From Rhodospirillales bacterium (GTDB lineage: Bacteria > Pseudomonadota > Alphaproteobacteria > Acetobacterales > Acetobacteraceae), in NCBI GenBank assembly GCA_017304945.1, contig JAFKLG010000112.1, forward strand, positions 22,794 through 57,379: 34,586 nucleotides of DNA. The letters are read 5' to 3'. A program made the position numbers and the translations under genes. Of this stretch, positions 31,569 to 34,586 are shown one piece after another. Each line of letters opens with the position of its first letter. Positions within the stretch are counted from its first letter, which is position 1. The notes beneath the pieces are model-generated. The model did not search any database and had not been told where the DNA came from. It saw nothing but the letters and a program-made list of their open reading frames with translations.

Positions 31569-32723
31569 TTGGCGCATGCAATCGCGTCGCGCTGGGGCGC
31601 GGGCCGCGCCGTCGGCGTGTTCATGGCCGCCTACTTCGCGGCCAATGCGGTCAATGCGTTCATGCCGCTCTGGTTTGCCGACCGGGGGCTGTCGCCCGCT
31701 GCAATCGGGCAGGTGCTGGGCGTCGCGGCGCTGCTGCGCGTGCTGGCCGGGCCGGCATGGGGCACGGTCGCCGACCGTCTCGGCCGCCGCCGCCCGGTGC
31801 TGACCGCCGCCGGCGTCACCGCCTCCGTCGCCGCGCTGCTCTACATGCCCTCCACCGGCTTCCTGCCGCTGCTGCTGGTGGCCGCGTTGCAGGGCATCGC
31901 CGCTTCCGCCATCAACCCGCTTGCGGATTCGCTCGCCCTCGCCCTCGGCAAGGAAGGGCGGCTCGACTACGGGCCGGTGCGGTCGGCCGGCTCCGCCGCC
32001 TACATGCTGGCGACCGCGGCGGCCGGCCAGGTGCTCACGGCCGCCGGCTCCTGGCTCGTCCCGTGGCTGCTCGCCGCGAGCTATGGCGTCACCGGCGCGC
32101 TGGCCCCGTTTCTGCCCGACGCCACCACGCCGCCCGCCACCCCCCGCGCCTGGGCCGGGCTCGCGCTGTTCCGCCTGCCGGGCTTCCGGCTGACCGTCGC
32201 GGCCACCGCGCTGATCCAGGGCGCACACGCGGCGTATTACGGCTTCATCACCCTGTTCTGGCGCGCCCAGGGCTACAGCGACCGCACCATCGGCCTGCTG
32301 ATCGCCGAGGGCATCGTCATCGAGATCCTCCTCTTCGCCCGCGGCCGTCATCTCGTCACCCGGCTCGGTCCCGCCGGCCTGACCGCCTGCGCGGCCGGCG
32401 CCTCCCTGCTGCGCTGGACCGTCACCGCCGCCGCGCCGCCGCTGCCGCTGCTGGTCGCGATCCAGACGCTGCATGCGGCGAGCTTCGCCATGCAGCACCT
32501 CTCCGCCATGCTCATGCTGACCCGCGTGGTGCCGCCGGAACGGGCCGCCACCGGCCAGGCACTGCACAGCGCACTGGGCTACGGCGCGCCCACCGGGCTG
32601 ATGATGCTGCTGGCCGGCTGGCTCTACGCGCATGGCGGCGGCGGACTCGCCTTCCTGGCGATGGCCGCGGTGGGTGGCGCCGCTTTGTTTCTGGTCCGGC
32701 CGCTGGCGCGCGCGATAAGGTAG
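31569..32723 (+). CDS. MFS transporter, HcaT/MFS_1-like family
   Basis: This 384-residue inner-membrane carrier has twelve predicted helices. The first-half loop ADRLGRRRPVL is the major facilitator signature between helices 2 and 3, and ADSLALAL with GPVRSAGSAAYM matches the 3-phenylpropionate (HcaT) and nucleoside-type subfamily. The start is probably TTG at 31569, 6 bases after the M20 stop, because the first helix (FMAAYFAANAV) follows closely; ATG at 31623 would cut into it. The substrate is unknown: an aromatic acid would fit the HpaB-type gene downstream, an acyl-amino acid the M20 gene upstream. Confidence 0.85.
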   Translation: MAHAIASRWGAGRAVGVFMAAYFAANAVNAFMPLWFADRGLSPAAIGQVLGVAALLRVLAGPAWGTVADRLGRRRPVLTAAGVTASVAALLYMPSTGFLPLLLVAALQGIAASAINPLADSLALALGKEGRLDYGPVRSAGSAAYMLATAAAGQVLTAAGSWLVPWLLAASYGVTGALAPFLPDATTPPATPRAWAGLALFRLPGFRLTVAATALIQGAHAAYYGFITLFWRAQGYSDRTIGLLIAEGIVIEILLFARGRHLVTRLGPAGLTACAAGASLLRWTVTAAAPPLPLLVAIQTLHAASFAMQHLSAMLMLTRVVPPERAATGQALHSALGYGAPTGLMMLLAGWLYAHGGGGLAFLAMAAVGGAALFLVRPLARAIR

Positions 32724-32819
32724 CGCGTGGTCGACGGCGTCGTCAGTCTCGATCACCCGACGCCTGCCGGTGGTCGTGGCGAACCGGACATGCTGCAGCC
32801 GCGCAGAAGGAGGGCAACG

Positions 32820-34346
32820 ATGCGACCCGAAGACGTCATTGCCGACAAGAAGCGCCCGTTCACCGGCGCGGAATACATCCAGAGCCTGCGCGATGGGCGC
32901 GAGGTCTACATCGACGGTGAGCGTGTCGCCGACGTCACCACGCATCCCGCGTTCCGCAACGCGGTACGCTCGATCGCGCGACTCTACGACTCGCTGCACG
33001 ACCCCAAGCATCATGCCGAACTGACCTGCCCGACCGACACCGGCAGCGGCGGCTACACGCACAAGTTCTTTCGTGTGCAACGATCCAAGGAGGACATGAT
33101 CGGCGCACAGCAGGCGATCGCCGGCTGGTCGCGCCTGTCCTATGGCTGGATGGGCCGCACCCCCGACTACAAGGCCGCCTACACCAACACGCTCGGGGCC
33201 AACGCAGAGTACTACGGCCCCTACAAGGAGAATGCGCTCGCCTGGTACAAGCGCGCGCAGGAAGCCGTGCCGTTCATGAATCACGCGATCGTCAATCCGC
33301 CGATCGACCGACACAAGCCGGCCGAACAGGTGAAGGACGTGTTCGTGCACGTGGAAAAGGAGGTCGATGGCGGCATCATCGTCTCCGGCGCCAAGGTCGT
33401 GGCGACCTCGGCGGCGATCACGCACTACAACTACATGGGCCAGAGCTCGAAGACGGCGACCGAAGACCTCGACATGTCGCTCATGTTCATGGTGCCGATC
33501 GACGCGCCGGGCCTGAAGCTGTTCTGCCGGACGTCATATGAGCGTGCCGCCGCGGCGCAGTCGCCGTTCGACTACCCGCTGTCCTCCCGCTTCGACGAGA
33601 ACGACGCGATCTTCGTGCTCGACCGCGTGTTCATCCCGTGGGAGGACGTCTTCATCTATCGCGACCCCGCGCGCGTGCTGAGCTTCTATCCGCGGTCGGG
33701 ATTCACGCACGGCTTCCAGTTCCATGGCTGCACGCGCTTCGCCGTGAAGCTCGACTTCCTGGCCGGCTTGCTGGCCAAGGCGCTGCGCTGCATCGGCGCC
33801 GACGAGAACCGGTTCGGCCAGGTCCACCTGGGCGAGGTGATCGCCTGGCGCAACCTGTTCTGGTCGCTGTCCAACGCCATGGTGCACAACCCGGACCCAT
33901 GGGTCGGCGACGCGCTGCTGCCCGCCCTGCAACCCGGCCAGGCCTACCGCGTCTTCGCCCCCGACGTGTACCCGCGCATCAAGGATATCATCGAGCGCAC
34001 GGTGACGTCCGGCCTGATTTACCTGCCGTCCTCCGCCAAGGATTTCGCCAATCCGGCGATCGCGCCGTATCTCGAGCGCTATGTCCGTGGCTCGCGCGGG
34101 ATCGGGCACGAGGAGCGGATCAAGATCATGAAGCTGCTGTGGGATTGCGTCGGCACCGAGTTCGGCGGCCGGCACGAGCTGTACGAGCGCAACTACGCCG
34201 GCGGGTGGGAGGATATTCGCGCGCAGACCCTGACCTGGGCGGAACGCAGCGGCGCGCTGAAGCAATGGGAGGGATTGGTCGACCAGTGCATGGCGGATTA
34301 CGACACGCATGGCTGGACCGGCGACACCTGGATGAACCCCGAATGA
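32820..34346 (+). CDS. HpaB-family flavin-dependent aromatic hydroxylase
   Basis: This 508-residue large (oxygenase) component of a two-component monooxygenase hydroxylates a phenolic substrate using reduced FAD and oxygen. The whole HpaB fold is present: an N-terminal helical domain, MGRTPDYKAA near residue 112, a central beta domain with HVEKEVDGGIIVSGAKVVAT, and a C-terminal helical domain. AAGGAGGG lies 5 bases before the ATG at 32820, which fixes the start. Its flavin reductase partner (HpaC-like) is not in the window. 4-Hydroxyphenylacetate, 4-hydroxyphenylpropionate or a chlorophenol are all possible. It is 96 bp from the MFS gene on the same strand. Confidence 0.9.
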   Translation: MRPEDVIADKKRPFTGAEYIQSLRDGREVYIDGERVADVTTHPAFRNAVRSIARLYDSLHDPKHHAELTCPTDTGSGGYTHKFFRVQRSKEDMIGAQQAIAGWSRLSYGWMGRTPDYKAAYTNTLGANAEYYGPYKENALAWYKRAQEAVPFMNHAIVNPPIDRHKPAEQVKDVFVHVEKEVDGGIIVSGAKVVATSAAITHYNYMGQSSKTATEDLDMSLMFMVPIDAPGLKLFCRTSYERAAAAQSPFDYPLSSRFDENDAIFVLDRVFIPWEDVFIYRDPARVLSFYPRSGFTHGFQFHGCTRFAVKLDFLAGLLAKALRCIGADENRFGQVHLGEVIAWRNLFWSLSNAMVHNPDPWVGDALLPALQPGQAYRVFAPDVYPRIKDIIERTVTSGLIYLPSSAKDFANPAIAPYLERYVRGSRGIGHEERIKIMKLLWDCVGTEFGGRHELYERNYAGGWEDIRAQTLTWAERSGALKQWEGLVDQCMADYDTHGWTGDTWMNPE

Positions 34347-34390
34347 CCCGTCGCGGACGTCCGGATCCCTCTGCTGCATCCTGCCGGTGA

Positions 34391-34586
34391 GGATGGCCGG
34401 GTCGAGCCCGGCCATGACGGTGTGGGCGGCGGCACGGACGACCGCGCCTCTCGTAGTGGCTGGCCTCGAGCCGGCCATCCCCACCGGCACCACCGACCAC
34501 GCACCCGCCACCACCGCCCACGCCCCGCCGCGCCCGCACCCACCAACGACGGCGACCGCCCCCGCCACCCCCAACGTCATGGCCGG
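34391..34586. repeat. REP-like palindromes downstream of the hydroxylase gene
   Basis: Palindromic units lie at 34391-34420 (GGATGGCCGGGTCGAGCCCGG then CCATGACGG when read across) and in opposite orientation at about 34453-34482. A third begins at 34575 and is cut by the window end. Between them is a Pro/Ala/Thr-coding-like CAC/CCG-rich stretch with no convincing gene. The first palindrome starts 45 bases after the hydroxylase stop and may end its transcript. Confidence 0.7.

Noticed and set aside
32727..32819. A 31-residue N-terminal extension of the HpaB-type protein
   Set aside because: AAGGAGGG immediately before the ATG at 32820 and the family-typical N-terminus (MRPEDVIADKKRPFTG) support the shorter protein.
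30351..33425. Extension of the thrC-like frame about 1000 codons upstream as one giant protein
   Set aside because: The extension is antisense to the M20, MFS and HpaB genes and has no family features; the ATG at 30350 begins the conserved N-terminus.

Overview
The window is GC-rich (about 70% by eye) alphaproteobacterial chromosome, most likely from the order Rhodospirillales and probably the family Acetobacteraceae. The evidence is the metX-metW pair, a separate F0 ATP synthase operon with paired b and b' subunits, the order dciA(DUF721)-dsbA-smc next to a divergent mutY, and many intergenic palindromes with a core like ATGGCCGG...CCGGCCAT. I see no rRNA or tRNA genes, CRISPR array, phage genes or transposase. 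The placement rests on gene order and composition, not on a search.

Layout. 1-385: palindromic repeats, an octamer repeat, and a candidate 35-codon membrane microprotein gene behind an FNR-type box. 386-2193 (minus): metX-metW, methionine synthesis. 2294-5170 (plus): a tightly overlapping aromatic amino acid operon of chorismate mutase with a degenerate dehydratase/ACT-like tail, an HisC-type aminotransferase, and TyrA. 5180-9226 (minus): a 1348-residue autotransporter whose N-terminal passenger looks like a two-lobed pepsin-type aspartic protease. This is the most unusual gene in the window. 9443-9874 (plus): osmC. 10183-13276 (minus): rplY-pth-ychF-queE. 13634-16223 (minus): atpI-atpB-atpE-atpF'-atpF, with a good sigma70-like promoter. 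16384-17808 (plus): a PiT phosphate transporter. 17892-24466 (minus): dciA-dsbA-smc-ABC exporter. 24423-25502 (plus): mutY, whose annotated 5' end overlaps dciA. 25590-26126 (minus): tspO. 26355-34346: accessory metabolism, with mlrC (M81 metallopeptidase) and a DSD1/D-threonine-aldolase-type PLP enzyme overlapping by 4 bp, a threonine-synthase-like PLP enzyme divergent from an M20 deacylase, an HcaT-like MFS transporter, and an HpaB-type flavin monooxygenase.

How the genes work together. The left and centre are mostly housekeeping: methionine, tyrosine/phenylalanine, translation quality control, proton-driven ATP synthesis, chromosome segregation and DNA repair. The right end could form a scavenging route in which unusual peptides or acyl-amino acids are imported, cut by MlrC and the M20 enzyme, and their beta-hydroxy-amino acids processed by the PLP enzymes. 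That grouping is inference from proximity and enzyme class. The autotransporter and osmC diverge from a shared 216-bp region containing inverted repeats.
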